From: Microbacterium sp. Leaf288
GTDB lineage: Bacteria > Actinomycetota > Actinomycetes > Actinomycetales > Microbacteriaceae
Reading direction: 5' to 3'
DNA: 64,000 nucleotides
Assembly: GCF_001422925.1 (NCBI RefSeq)
Contig: NZ_LMNI01000010.1
Span: 602,778 to 666,777, forward strand
Part shown: piece after piece, positions 53,397 to 60,812 of the stretch
Layout: the number at the start of each line of letters is the position of its first letter
How positions within the stretch are numbered: the first letter of the stretch is position 1
The notes under the pieces: generated by a model
Seen by the model: the letters and a program-made list of their open reading frames with translations, nothing else
Told to the model about the DNA's origin: nothing
Database searches by the model: none
Position numbers and translations under genes: made by a program

Positions 53397-53623
53397 CGCT
53401 CATCCTCTCTGTCACCCGAGGACCCTCCTCGGTCCTGCCGGCGCCCCGTGCCCGAGGACGCCGGCAGTGGATCCAGACTCGCCGCGCCGAAGCGCTCGGA
53501 GTGCGGCGTGCGGGCGATCTGTGGACAGCGGCGTGGCGCGCTCGCCTGGGGAGGAAACGCCGGAGGACATCGCCACCCTGAATGTCGGAGGTCGTAGCTA
53601 TGTTCGACTCTGAAGGAGGCACC
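53397..53623. other. Intergenic region between ssb paralogue and 87-aa gene
   Basis: No gene in 227 bp between divergent genes. A 9-bp perfect inverted repeat CTGCCGGCG (53435-53443) with CGCCGGCAG (53459-53467) lies about 40 bp upstream of the ssb start. TAGCTATGTT near 53595-53605 offers a -10 for the 87-aa gene. Nothing else is recognised. Confidence 0.4.
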
Positions 53624-53887
53624 ATGTCAGCTCTCGTCGAAACCCGCACATCGGGCGCTCCCCTGCTCCGGTCGCGGACCAGCATGCGTCTCGTCGCCGC
53701 GGCACCTTCCCTGTGGCGGGTCGTGGACCCGGGCGGCCGCGTGATCGGCCATCTCCAAGAAGTCGCCCAGGCCGGCGCCATCCGCTTCCGCGCGCGGCGG
53801 TACAGCCCCGCAGCTCGCGTCTTCCGCGATCTGGGCGACTTCTGGAACGCAGACGACGCTGTGGAGTGCCTGGCATTCGCCCGTTGA
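53624..53887 (+). CDS. 87-aa hypothetical protein
   Basis: Small basic soluble protein, MSALVETRTSG at the start, with strand-rich SLWRVVDPGGRVIGHLQEV and aromatic FRARRYSPAARVFRDLGDFWNADDAVECLAFAR. I do not recognise a family; the pattern resembles a small single-domain beta protein. The ATG at 53624 has the strong ribosome-binding site GAAGGAGG 4 nt upstream; an in-frame ATG at 53582 has none. It is divergent from the ssb paralogue and convergent with yczR. Codon use supports a real gene; no function is proposed. Confidence 0.7.
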   Translation: MSALVETRTSGAPLLRSRTSMRLVAAAPSLWRVVDPGGRVIGHLQEVAQAGAIRFRARRYSPAARVFRDLGDFWNADDAVECLAFAR

Positions 53888-53922
53888 ACCCCGTCCAGCG
53901 GGCATGGGCGCCACCCGGTGGT

Positions 53923-55347
53923 TCAGATGACGGCGCCGACCTGCTCCACGAGCGTCGAGGGCGCGCCGGCACGGACCGACGACCAGGCGTCCGCGAGCAC
54001 GTCCGCGGCGCGCACCGTCTCCTCGGGCGGTGCTGTGAAAGGCACGCGGAGGTGTCTCTCGTGCCCGCCCTCCACGGAGAAACGCGGCCCGGCGCTCAGC
54101 AGCACGCCGCGCGCCCGTGCCTCGATGACCAGCGCGGAACTGAGCGGGGCACCCAGCTCGATCCAGAGCGAGACGCCACCATGCACGTCAGGGACGTCCC
54201 ACGCAGGCAGACGCTCCCCCAGCGCGCGCACCAGCGCGTCGCGACCCGCTCGCAGCAGCTCCGAGCGCTGCCGGACGATGTCGTCGAACTGCGAGTGCAG
54301 CCGGGTGGCGATCGCCTGCTCGAACTCGGGCGTACCGAGGTCGTGCGCCGGCCGCGCGGCGACCAGCCTGCGGATCAGGTCGCCGTCGGCGCGCACCCAC
54401 CCGAGCCGCAGCCCGCCCCACACCGTCTTGCCCAGTGAGCCGATGCGCACGACCGTCCCGGGCTCGGACGCCGTGAAGCCGGCCGCGAGCGGGCCGCGGT
54501 CGATGTCCAGCTCCGCGGTCGTCTCATCGAGGACGAGCACCGATCCCGACCGCTCCCCCGCCGCGAGCATCGCCTCACGCTCTCCGACGCTCATGCTCCG
54601 GCCCGTAGGATTCTGGAAGTCGGGCATCAGGTACGCCATCACGGGAAGGGTGCGCGCGAAGGCCTGCTCGGCCCGATCGAGGTCCCAGCCTTCTCCGGTC
54701 GTGACGGGGACGCCCACCAGCCGGGCGCCGGCCCGGCGGAGAGCGTCGGCCGCGTGCGGATAGGTCGGCGTCTCGACCAGCACGCGGTCCCCGCGGCCGA
54801 TGAGCACGGTCGACACGAGATGGATCGCGCTCTGGGCGCCCGTCGTCACGAGCACCTCATCAGCGCGCGTCGGCACCCCGCGCGCGGTGTACCGGTCGGC
54901 GATCGCCTCACGCAGCTCGATGCGCCCGAGGACGTCGTACCCCACGCGCGACACCAGCGCGGACGCACCGCCCGCCATCTCGGCCATGATCCCGGCCAAC
55001 CCCGGCCATGCGGGCGGGCTGGCCTGCTGGAGATCGATCATCCCCTCGCCGGCGTCGGCGCGCCCGGGCTCCCGGCGTCCGAGCGGCAGCGTGACGCTGC
55101 CCGACCCGCGCAGACTCGCGATGTGGGCCGTCTCCCGAAGGCTCCGATAGGCCGCGGCCACCGTGCTGCGACTCAGGTGCAGGGCGGACGCCAGCTCGCG
55201 CTCGGCCGGCAGTGCGGTGCGAGGGGCGAGACGGTTGTCCAGGCAGAGCAGACGGATGCCGTCGGCCAGCGCTTCGTACGCAGGCTCGCGCGTGCGCCAG
55301 CCACCGAGGGCCGCCGCCAGGGCGCGCGCAGAGATGCGGGAGTCCAT
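53923..55347 (-). CDS. yczR: MocR-type regulator (YczR-like), GntR-aminotransferase fusion
   Basis: Transcription factor of 474 aa combining a GntR winged helix with a fold-type I aminotransferase domain. The DNA-binding part (residues 25-90) reads LPAERELASALHLSRSTVAAAYRSLRETAHI. The PLP domain starts near 110, with TTGAQSAIHLV, PDFQNPTGRSMS, DETTAELD, and the PLP Lys K307 in GSLGKTVWGGLRLGW, so cofactor binding is intact. Pairing with a divergent YczE-type gene is the hallmark of the YczR subgroup. The ATG at 55347 follows TACTCT (55359-55354) by 6 nt, so the mRNA is probably leaderless. Confidence 0.92.
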   Translation of the reverse strand: MDSRISARALAAALGGWRTREPAYEALADGIRLLCLDNRLAPRTALPAERELASALHLSRSTVAAAYRSLRETAHIASLRGSGSVTLPLGRREPGRADAGEGMIDLQQASPPAWPGLAGIMAEMAGGASALVSRVGYDVLGRIELREAIADRYTARGVPTRADEVLVTTGAQSAIHLVSTVLIGRGDRVLVETPTYPHAADALRRAGARLVGVPVTTGEGWDLDRAEQAFARTLPVMAYLMPDFQNPTGRSMSVGEREAMLAAGERSGSVLVLDETTAELDIDRGPLAAGFTASEPGTVVRIGSLGKTVWGGLRLGWVRADGDLIRRLVAARPAHDLGTPEFEQAIATRLHSQFDDIVRQRSELLRAGRDALVRALGERLPAWDVPDVHGGVSLWIELGAPLSSALVIEARARGVLLSAGPRFSVEGGHERHLRVPFTAPPEETVRAADVLADAWSSVRAGAPSTLVEQVGAVI

Positions 55348-55353
55348 GGGGCC

Positions 55354-55359
55354 AGAGTA
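55354..55359 (-). promoter_or_regulatory. -10 element of yczR
   Basis: TACTCT, 6 nt before the yczR ATG and 6 bp from the first ATTGGA half-site, so a bound regulator would block it. Confidence 0.55.
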
Positions 55360-55364
55360 GTCGC

Positions 55365-55401
55365 ATTGGACTGGAAGCTACGATCCAATTCTGCGATTGG
55401 A
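55365..55401. promoter_or_regulatory. YczR operator half-sites
   Basis: ATTGGA at 55365-55370 and 55396-55401 as direct repeats, and the inverted TCCAAT at 55384-55389 between them. All three lie in the 61-bp gap between divergent yczR and yczE. Direct plus inverted half-sites are typical of MocR-family operators. Confidence 0.75.
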
Positions 55402-55408
55402 TGGATCC

Positions 55409-56017
55409 ATGCCACGCCGCATCGTCCAATTGCTCGTCGGTCTCTTCCTTTACGGAGCGGGCTGCGCCCTGACCGTCGAAGCCGGCCTGGGCGTCGATCC
55501 CTGGACCGTCTTCGCCCAGGGGCTCTCCGTCCGCACGGGGATCGGCATCGGCTGGATCACCAATATCGTGGGCTTCTTCGTGCTCCTGTTGTGGATTCCG
55601 CTCCGGCAGAAGCCGGGCGTCGGCACGATCGCGAACATCCTCCTGGTCGGCACCAGCATGCAGATCGTCCTCGGTGTCGTCCCGCCGGTCTCGGGGTTCG
55701 TCGCCCAGTTCGCGACACTGCTCGGCGGGATCATCCTGGTCGCGATCGCGTCGGGCCTCTACATCGGGGCGCATTTCGGCCCCGGGCCACGCGACGGCCT
55801 GATGACAGGCATGCACGCGCGCCTCGGGTGGCCCATCTGGCTGTGCCGTGCCCTGGTCGAGGTGTCGGTGCTGATCGTGGGATGGCTCCTCGGCGGCACG
55901 GTCGGGATCGGCACGGTGCTCTTCGCGGTCCTGATCGGCCCGCTGGTGCACGTCGCACTGCCCCTGCTCGACACCCGCAGGAAGCCGACGCGCGTCGCCG
56001 CCGAGCACTCGGCGTGA
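55409..56017 (+). CDS. yczE: YczE family membrane protein
   Basis: Integral membrane protein of 202 aa and unknown transport role. Five hydrophobic segments are seen, near residues 5-22, 48-66, 75-96, 102-122 and 144-172. The family pattern is clear in LLVGLFLYGAGCALTVEAGLGVDPWTVFAQGLS and IGAHFGPGPRDGLMTGM. The ATG at 55409 is chosen; a TTG at 55397 in frame falls inside the last ATTGGA half-site. Divergent to yczR, which most likely controls it. In other bacteria the pair is conserved, but its physiological job is unresolved. Confidence 0.9.
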   Translation: MPRRIVQLLVGLFLYGAGCALTVEAGLGVDPWTVFAQGLSVRTGIGIGWITNIVGFFVLLLWIPLRQKPGVGTIANILLVGTSMQIVLGVVPPVSGFVAQFATLLGGIILVAIASGLYIGAHFGPGPRDGLMTGMHARLGWPIWLCRALVEVSVLIVGWLLGGTVGIGTVLFAVLIGPLVHVALPLLDTRRKPTRVAAEHSA

Positions 56018-56063
56018 CGCGCGGCACCCGGCGGCGCACCCGCGACCGGGCGCGCCGTGCGGG

Positions 56064-56276
56064 TCAGTGCTCGCGGAACATGGGCCAGTCGCTGCCCGGC
56101 GTCATGTGCGAGTGAAGTGCGCTCTTCGCGATCTCCATCGTCGGGTACGTACCCGTCGCTTCGCTCGCGCCTGCCATCGTGACCGTGTAGCCGTCGTCGT
56201 CCTTGCGGATGCTGCCGGCGACACCCGATGCTCCGTAGGCGACCCAGAGAGGGTGGTGCGTCTGCGTGGTGCTCAT
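56064..56276 (-). CDS. 70-aa hypothetical protein
   Basis: Small soluble protein, MSTTQTHHPLWVAYGASGVAG at its start. DDDGYTVTMAGASEATGTYPTMEIAKSALHSHM suggests a beta hairpin followed by a helix, with a basic and His-rich character. I recall similar short proteins in Microbacteriaceae, sometimes labelled methyltransferase without ground; no such motif is visible. The ATG at 56276 has AGGAG 7 nt upstream, which supports a real gene. It is convergent with yczE and divergent from tRNA-Arg. Confidence 0.7.
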   Translation of the reverse strand: MSTTQTHHPLWVAYGASGVAGSIRKDDDGYTVTMAGASEATGTYPTMEIAKSALHSHMTPGSDWPMFREH

Positions 56277-56382
56277 CGGTGAACTCCTTTCGATGCCTCC
56301 GGTCCTGACGCTACGCCGAGAGACGGTCATCCGCCAGCGTCCGCGACGGCGTGGTGCGACCCGGTAGTGTGGAATGACCCTT

Positions 56383-56455
56383 CCCTCCGTAGCTCAGGGG
56401 ACAGAGCGAGCGGTTTCTACCCGCCAGGTCGGGGGTTCGAATCCTCCCGGAGGGG
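56383..56455 (+). tRNA. tRNA-Arg (anticodon UCU)
   Basis: Acceptor CCCTCCG pairs with CGGAGGG; D arm GCTC/GAGC; anticodon loop TTTCTAC gives UCU; T loop TTCGAAT with a GGGGG/CCTCC stem. The first anticodon-stem pair is a mismatch (A-C). The discriminator is G and CCA is not encoded. Confidence 0.92.
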
Positions 56456-56532
56456 CGAACGGGTCCGGCGTGGGAGTCGGCACCCGAGTCCAGGCCCGTG
56501 GGATGTCTGGACTAGTGACAAGGATGGAGCAC

Positions 56533-57159
56533 ATGGTGGGTGCATCCGAGAACGACCGTCTGGTGTGGATCGACTGCGAGATGACCGGGCTCGACCTGGG
56601 CGTGGACGAACTGGTGGAGATCGCTGTGGTCATCACCGATTTCGAGCTGCGCACTCTCGATCCGGGATTCTCCGTCGTGATCAAACCCGACGACTCGGCG
56701 CTGGCGAACATGAACGAGTTCGTCACCAATATGCACCGCAGCTCCGGGCTGCTCGACGAGATCCCGCACGGCGTGAGCCTGGCGGACGCCGAGTTCCAGG
56801 TCCTCGAGTACATCCAGCGGTTCGTCCCGCTGGAGGGCAAGGCCCCTCTCGCCGGGAACACCATCGGCACCGACCGAATGTTCCTGGCGAAGTACATGCC
56901 GCGGGTCGACCGATGGCTCCACTACCGCAACGTCGACGTGTCGAGCATCAAAGAGCTGTCGCGCCGCTGGTACCCGCGCGCGTACATCCACGCACCCGCG
57001 AAGGACGGCGGTCACCGCGCCCTGGCCGACATCCTCGAGTCGATCCGCGAACTCGCCTACTACCGCCAGGCGGTGTTCGTTCCGGAGCCCGGTCCGACGA
57101 GCGATGGCGCGCGCGCCGCGGCCGCTTCCGTCGTGTCGTCGTTTGCTCCGGAGGTGTGA
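56533..57159 (+). CDS. orn: Oligoribonuclease
   Basis: DEDDh 3'-5' exonuclease of 208 aa that removes the last di- and oligoribonucleotides of RNA decay, including pGpG. The first acidic pair D14/E16 is in VWIDCEMTGLDL; the later Asp are in NTIGTDRMFL and RNVDVSSIKEL; the catalytic His and last Asp are in DGGHRALADI. The ATG at 56533 is chosen (AAGGA 8 nt upstream, usual start MVGASENDRLVWID); the ATG at 56524 is possible. The last 30 residues are a non-conserved Ala/Ser tail. The gene sits between tRNA-Arg and tRNA-His. Confidence 0.95.
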   Translation: MVGASENDRLVWIDCEMTGLDLGVDELVEIAVVITDFELRTLDPGFSVVIKPDDSALANMNEFVTNMHRSSGLLDEIPHGVSLADAEFQVLEYIQRFVPLEGKAPLAGNTIGTDRMFLAKYMPRVDRWLHYRNVDVSSIKELSRRWYPRAYIHAPAKDGGHRALADILESIRELAYYRQAVFVPEPGPTSDGARAAAASVVSSFAPEV

Positions 57160-57195
57160 GAGAATCGTCTGGTTGCCCGCGCGAGCGGGAGACAT

Positions 57196-57272
57196 GGTGG
57201 GTATAGCTCAGTTGGTAGAGCACCTGGTTGTGGTCCAGGGGGTCGCGGGTTCAAGTCCCGTTACTCACCCCA
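57196..57272 (+). tRNA. tRNA-His (anticodon GUG)
   Basis: Acceptor GTGGGTA pairs with TACTCAC (one G-U); the extra G-1 is encoded at 57196 and the discriminator is C, both specific to tRNA-His. The anticodon loop TTGTGGT gives GUG. CCA is encoded (57270-57272). It lies 36 nt after orn and may be cut from the same transcript. Confidence 0.96.
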
Positions 57273-57279
57273 AATCGAT

Positions 57280-57310
57280 CGAATGGGGCGCGTCTTACGC
57301 GCCCCATTCG
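57280..57310 (+). terminator. Terminator of tRNA-His
   Basis: Perfect 13-bp stem (57280-57292 with 57298-57310) and TCTTA loop, 8 nt after the CCA end. The following gene starts 18 nt later, so some read-through into it is possible. Confidence 0.75.
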
Positions 57311-57327
57311 CGTAGAAGCGGGGCATC

Positions 57328-57678
57328 ATGATGGAGATGGATGCCGCGACCTTCGAGACGCTCGTGATCGACGAGCTGGATGCGCTCCCGGACGACATGG
57401 TCGAGGGCCTCGACAACGTCGTGTTCGTGGTCGAAGACCGACCCGAGGACGGCAGTCTCGACCTGCTGGGACTCTACGACGGCTGGGCGCTGACCGAGCG
57501 GGAGCGCTACGGCATCGGCGAGCTGCCCGACCGCATCATCGTGTACCGGGAGCCGCACCTCGCGGTCTGCGACGACGAGGACGAGCTGCGCGACGAGGTG
57601 CATACGACGCTCGTGCACGAGATCGCGCACTTCTACGGAATCGATGACGACCGCCTGCACGAGCTGGGCTGGGCATGA
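57328..57678 (+). CDS. Minimal zinc metallopeptidase family protein
   Basis: Minizincin-type protein of 116 aa (older DUF1025 family). The zinc motif [12 protein letters not shown] is near the C-terminus, with H97, E98, H101 and an Asp at 106-108 as likely third ligand, the HExxHxxGxxD pattern. [29 protein letters not shown] and [15 protein letters not shown] are the expected strands before it. No export signal, so cytoplasmic. The ATG at 57328 is the first of three close ATGs; no strong ribosome-binding site is seen. Its stop overlaps clpS by 4 nt, which links it to the N-degron adapter. Confidence 0.9.
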   Translation: MMEMDAATFETLVIDELDALPDDMVEGLDNVVFVVEDRPEDGSLDLLGLYDGWALTERERYGIGELPDRIIVYREPHLAVCDDEDELRDEVHTTLVHEIAHFYGIDDDRLHELGWA

Positions 57679-57977
57679 TGGCTGCGCTCGCCACACCGTC
57701 GGTCGACGAGGACATCGACCTCTCCGAACGCGTAGACCCTGCGCGCCCCTGGCAGACCGTCGTCTGGGACGATCCGGTCAACCTCATGAGCTATGTCACG
57801 CACGTGTTCCGCGAGTACTTCGGCCTCGCCCGCCCTGACGCGGAGCGCCTCATGCTCGCGGTTCACAACGAGGGGCACGCGGTCGTCTCGCGCGGCCCCC
57901 GCGAGCAGATGGAGTTGCACGCGCAGGCGATGCACGACTACGGCCTGTGGGCCACCGTGAGACAGGAGCCCCGATGA
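57675..57977 (+). CDS. clpS: ClpS, adapter for N-end-rule degradation
   Basis: Adapter of 100 aa that hands proteins with bulky N-terminal residues to a Clp ATPase. The core shows [25 protein letters not shown], with the Asp-Asp and Asn that grip the substrate amino group, and [12 protein letters not shown] on the ClpA/C contact face. The flexible N-terminal part is about 25 residues. The ATG at 57675 overlaps the metallopeptidase stop by 4 nt, and its own stop overlaps the DUF2017 start by 4 nt. The partner ATPase, probably ClpC, is not in the window; clpX and clpP lie 35 kb away. Confidence 0.95.
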   Translation: MMAALATPSVDEDIDLSERVDPARPWQTVVWDDPVNLMSYVTHVFREYFGLARPDAERLMLAVHNEGHAVVSRGPREQMELHAQAMHDYGLWATVRQEPR

Positions 57978-58468
57978 GCGACCGGATCGTCGTGCTCGAG
58001 GTCGCCCGCCTCGAGGCCGCCCATCTCGCGGGCCTGGTCGGCCAGTTCGCCGAACTGCTGCGCCAATCCGCGCCCGACGACGGCGACCCCGCCATCGCCC
58101 GGCTGGTGCCGTCGGCTTACTCGGACGACGAGGACGCGGCGCGGGAGTTCCGGGCGCTCACGCAGTCCGACCTGCTCGATCGGCGTGCCACCGACGCAGG
58201 TCTCGTGCTGGCATCCCTCCAGGAGGCGGCCGAGATCCCGGAGGACCCCGACGACCCGGCACTGCTGGAGCAGGTGGAGATCAGGCTCGCCCCCGAGACG
58301 GCTCAGGCCTGGTTGCGCACCCTCGCCGCCGTACGACTGGTGCTCGCCACCCGGCTGGGCGTCGTCGAGGAGGACGAGCACGAGCACGATGATCCGCGAT
58401 TCGGCGTCTACGACTGGATCGGGTACCGGCTCGACGGTCTCGTGGCGGCTCTCGACAGCGAGGACTGA
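57974..58468 (+). CDS. DUF2017 family protein
   Basis: Soluble acidic protein of 164 aa and unknown function. It is helical throughout: [24 protein letters not shown] at the start, [25 protein letters not shown] in the middle, and [23 protein letters not shown] near the end, with [29 protein letters not shown] closing the family pattern. The ATG at 57974 overlaps the clpS stop by 4 nt and has AGGAG 7 nt upstream. In actinobacteria it commonly follows clpS, so a role in ClpS-linked proteolysis is a fair hypothesis, but no catalytic residues are evident. Confidence 0.88.
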   Translation: MSDRIVVLEVARLEAAHLAGLVGQFAELLRQSAPDDGDPAIARLVPSAYSDDEDAAREFRALTQSDLLDRRATDAGLVLASLQEAAEIPEDPDDPALLEQVEIRLAPETAQAWLRTLAAVRLVLATRLGVVEEDEHEHDDPRFGVYDWIGYRLDGLVAALDSED

Positions 58469-58475
58469 ACCGCGC

Positions 58476-59069
58476 TCACGGCACGGGGAACACGAGGGAC
58501 GCGAGGCTCATCGGATCGTCGCGGGTCACGTGCCGCTGTTCCTGGCGCGCCCACCGATCCCAATGAGGACGGTACGTCTCGCCGTCGCGAGCCAGGGCGC
58601 GCTCCTTGCGCGACGCCGCCGGCGACTCGAGCCACACCCGCACATCGGCGAGCCGAGCGGTCGCCGGGGTGAGCACACCGGCACCTTCGACGATGAGCGG
58701 CAGAGACGGATCGACGGCATGCGCCTCGGCAGGTTCGCCGACGGTCCAGTCCCACCGCTGCCACACCCCCACGATTCCCTTGGCGTGCGGGGTCAGGATG
58801 AGCTCCCTCGCGAGCTCGACGCCGTCGTCCAGGCCGTCCCAGCCCGGGTAGATCGAGTCGAGCGCCACGAGTTGAACGCGGCCGCGCAGCGGCCATCGTG
58901 CGACGAGCGTGCGTGCCAGCGATGTCTTGCCCGCACCGCTTCGTCCGTCGATGAGGACCACGGGATTGGATGCAGCGACCTGCGCGACTGCCGCGATGAT
59001 CCGATCGACCGCGATCCCGAGCGAATGGCCGACCGCGTCCGGGCTACTTCTTGAGGGTGCGGATGACAC
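58476..59069 (-). CDS. P-loop NTPase, uridine-kinase-like
   Basis: ATP-binding protein of about 197 aa. The Walker A motif is DGRSGAGKTSL, and the Asp in LVALDSIYPGWDGL plus LIVEGAGVL further on match small-molecule kinases of the uridine kinase/phosphoribulokinase group. AASRKERALARDGETYRPHWDRWARQEQRH is an Arg-rich lid-like end. The substrate is unknown. The start is uncertain: the best in-frame codon is the GTG at 59069, which overlaps the GerW-like gene by 26 nt; no ATG precedes the Walker motif. Such short kinase-like proteins are common in actinobacteria and mostly unstudied. Confidence 0.72.
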   Translation of the reverse strand: MSSAPSRSSPDAVGHSLGIAVDRIIAAVAQVAASNPVVLIDGRSGAGKTSLARTLVARWPLRGRVQLVALDSIYPGWDGLDDGVELARELILTPHAKGIVGVWQRWDWTVGEPAEAHAVDPSLPLIVEGAGVLTPATARLADVRVWLESPAASRKERALARDGETYRPHWDRWARQEQRHVTRDDPMSLASLVFPVP

Positions 59070-59364
59070 GGCTGAGCGCGCGACCGGCGAAGAAGACGAA
59101 CGGAACCGCGACGGCCAGGAGCGCGATGATGTTCGGCTCGAACCGGAGATCGTCGCCCCGACGGATATATGCGCCAACCGGGATGGCCCAGCCGCCACCG
59201 CCGCCACCGCCGTTCCCCGCCTCGTCGGATCCGCCGCCGAATCCTGACCACGTCAGCGCCACCGGGATGATGCGGACGCCGTCGACGTCCTGCTGATCGC
59301 CGTATGCGCTCTTCACGCCGAAGGACGCGGACTGCTTGCCGAGTTCGAGTGCGATGTTGGGCAT
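59044..59364 (-). CDS. GerW/YtfJ-like protein
   Basis: Protein of 106 aa. It begins NIALELGKQSASFGVKSAYGDQQDVDGVRIIPVALTWSGFGGG, runs through a Gly-rich stretch (GNGGGGGGGWAIPVGAYIRRGD), and ends in one hydrophobic segment (about residues 79-97) and a basic tail. This matches the GerW (YtfJ) family, named for spore germination in Bacillus, whose role outside spore-formers is unknown. The membrane tail suggests anchoring with the Gly-rich part in the cytoplasm. The ATG at 59364 follows TACGTT (59376-59371) by 6 nt, a leaderless arrangement. The P-loop gene is downstream on the same strand. Confidence 0.8.
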   Translation of the reverse strand: MPNIALELGKQSASFGVKSAYGDQQDVDGVRIIPVALTWSGFGGGSDEAGNGGGGGGGWAIPVGAYIRRGDDLRFEPNIIALLAVAVPFVFFAGRALSRVIRTLKK

Positions 59365-59446
59365 GGGTCCAACGTACCCGCCGCCGCGCCGCGCGCACAG
59401 CGCGGAGGCGAACTCCGGCGACGCTGCCGAGCCTCGTGCGAGCGCG

Positions 59447-60709
59447 TCACCCCTGGTCGAGCCGGGGCGGGGGCGGGCTGGACGGCAGGGTGCCCCCACC
59501 ACGCGTACCGAGCAGTGTCGCGCGGGTGACCGCGCCGCGTCCGAACTTCGCGGCGGCACCGTCGAGCGCATCCTCGATGCGCCGCCATCCCTCGTCGTCG
59601 TCCCACAGCGTCGGCATCGCCGCACCCGCCGGGCGCAGCTTCTCCGCGCGCACGCCGATGAGCCGTACCGGCAGCGCGCGATCCACCGACGCGAACAGTT
59701 CGTGGGCGGCATCGCCGATGCGCTGCCCGACGGCCGTGGGCTCGGGGAGCGTCTGCGAGCGGGAGATCGTCGTGAAGTCCGCGTAGCGCACCTTGATCGC
59801 GACGGTCGATGCCTCCCACCCGGTGCTGCGCAGTCGGGCGCCCACACGGTCGGCGAGGCGTCGGAGTTCGGAGCGCAGGATGGCGGTGTCGCCGATGTCT
59901 TCGTGGAAGGTCTCTTCGTGCCCCACGCTCTTCTCGACGCGGGTCGTGTCGACCTCGCGCGCGTCGATCCCCCGCGCCAGGTGCCAGATCCGATCCCCCA
60001 TCGCGACCCCGAGCGCCCGATCCAGCAGCTCGCGGGGCGTGTCGAGCACGTCGGCGATGGTACGGATGCCCCGTGCCTCGAGCGCCTCGGACGTCTTGGG
60101 GCCGACGCCCCACAGTGCGCGCACCGACCGCGGCGCGAGGAACGCGGCCGTGTCGGCCTCCGCGACGATGAGCAGCCCGTCGGGTTTGCTCATCGTCGAG
60201 GCCATCTTCGCGACGTGCTTGGTCGCTGCGACGCCCACGCTGCACGTGAGGCCGGTCTCTTCGAGGACGCGGCGGCGCAGCATCCGTGCGATCTCTCCGG
60301 GACTCCCCCACAGCCGGCGCGCGCCTCGCACGTCGAGGAACGCCTCGTCGATCGAGAGCGGCTCGACCAGGGGGGTGACGTCGCGGAAGATGCGCATGAT
60401 CTGCGCCGACGTCTCGAGATACCGGTCGAAATGCGGGGGGACGACGATCGCGTGCGGACACAGTCGGAGTGCCTGGCCGACCGGCATGGCCGAACGCACG
60501 CCGAAGCGGCGGGCCTCGTAGGACGCGCTGGACACGACCGAGCGGCTGTCGGGCGCGCCGATGATGATCGCCTTACCGCGCAGCGACGGATCGTCCAACT
60601 GCTCGACCGACGCGTAGAAGGCGTCCATATCGACGTGCAGGATGCCGGCGCCACTGTCGTCGGCACCTTCAGGTGAGACGACCCGGCCAGTCCCGTCGCC
60701 ACGCCCCAT
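59447..60709 (-). CDS. dinB: DNA polymerase IV
   Basis: Y-family translesion polymerase of 420 aa. The metal-binding residues are D27 and D29 in HVDMDAFYASVEQ and D121/E122 in PLSIDEAFLDV; F31-Y32 contains the steric gate, Y32. The thumb follows (GVGPKTSEALEARGI), then the little finger with TVAIKVRYADFTTISRSQTL. The C-terminus ends PPPPRLDQG; I see no clear QxxLF-type clamp-binding motif there. The ATG at 60709 has AAGGA 8 nt upstream. No LexA-type operator was recognised in the short leader. It is separated from gatB by a hairpin. Confidence 0.95.
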   Translation of the reverse strand: MGRGDGTGRVVSPEGADDSGAGILHVDMDAFYASVEQLDDPSLRGKAIIIGAPDSRSVVSSASYEARRFGVRSAMPVGQALRLCPHAIVVPPHFDRYLETSAQIMRIFRDVTPLVEPLSIDEAFLDVRGARRLWGSPGEIARMLRRRVLEETGLTCSVGVAATKHVAKMASTMSKPDGLLIVAEADTAAFLAPRSVRALWGVGPKTSEALEARGIRTIADVLDTPRELLDRALGVAMGDRIWHLARGIDAREVDTTRVEKSVGHEETFHEDIGDTAILRSELRRLADRVGARLRSTGWEASTVAIKVRYADFTTISRSQTLPEPTAVGQRIGDAAHELFASVDRALPVRLIGVRAEKLRPAGAAMPTLWDDDEGWRRIEDALDGAAAKFGRGAVTRATLLGTRGGGTLPSSPPPPRLDQG

Positions 60710-60744
60710 GGCTCGATCCTTCCACCAACCTCGGACATCGAACG

Positions 60745-60780
60745 CGAGAGGGCGGATCCCGGTCGGAATCCGCCCTCTCG
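60745..60780 (-). terminator. Terminator of gatCAB operon
   Basis: Perfect 13-bp stem (60745-60757 with 60768-60780), 10-nt loop, starting 32 nt after the gatB stop. Confidence 0.8.
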
Positions 60781-60812
60781 AAGCAGCACGGGTGCTCGTG
60801 CACCCTCGGCCG

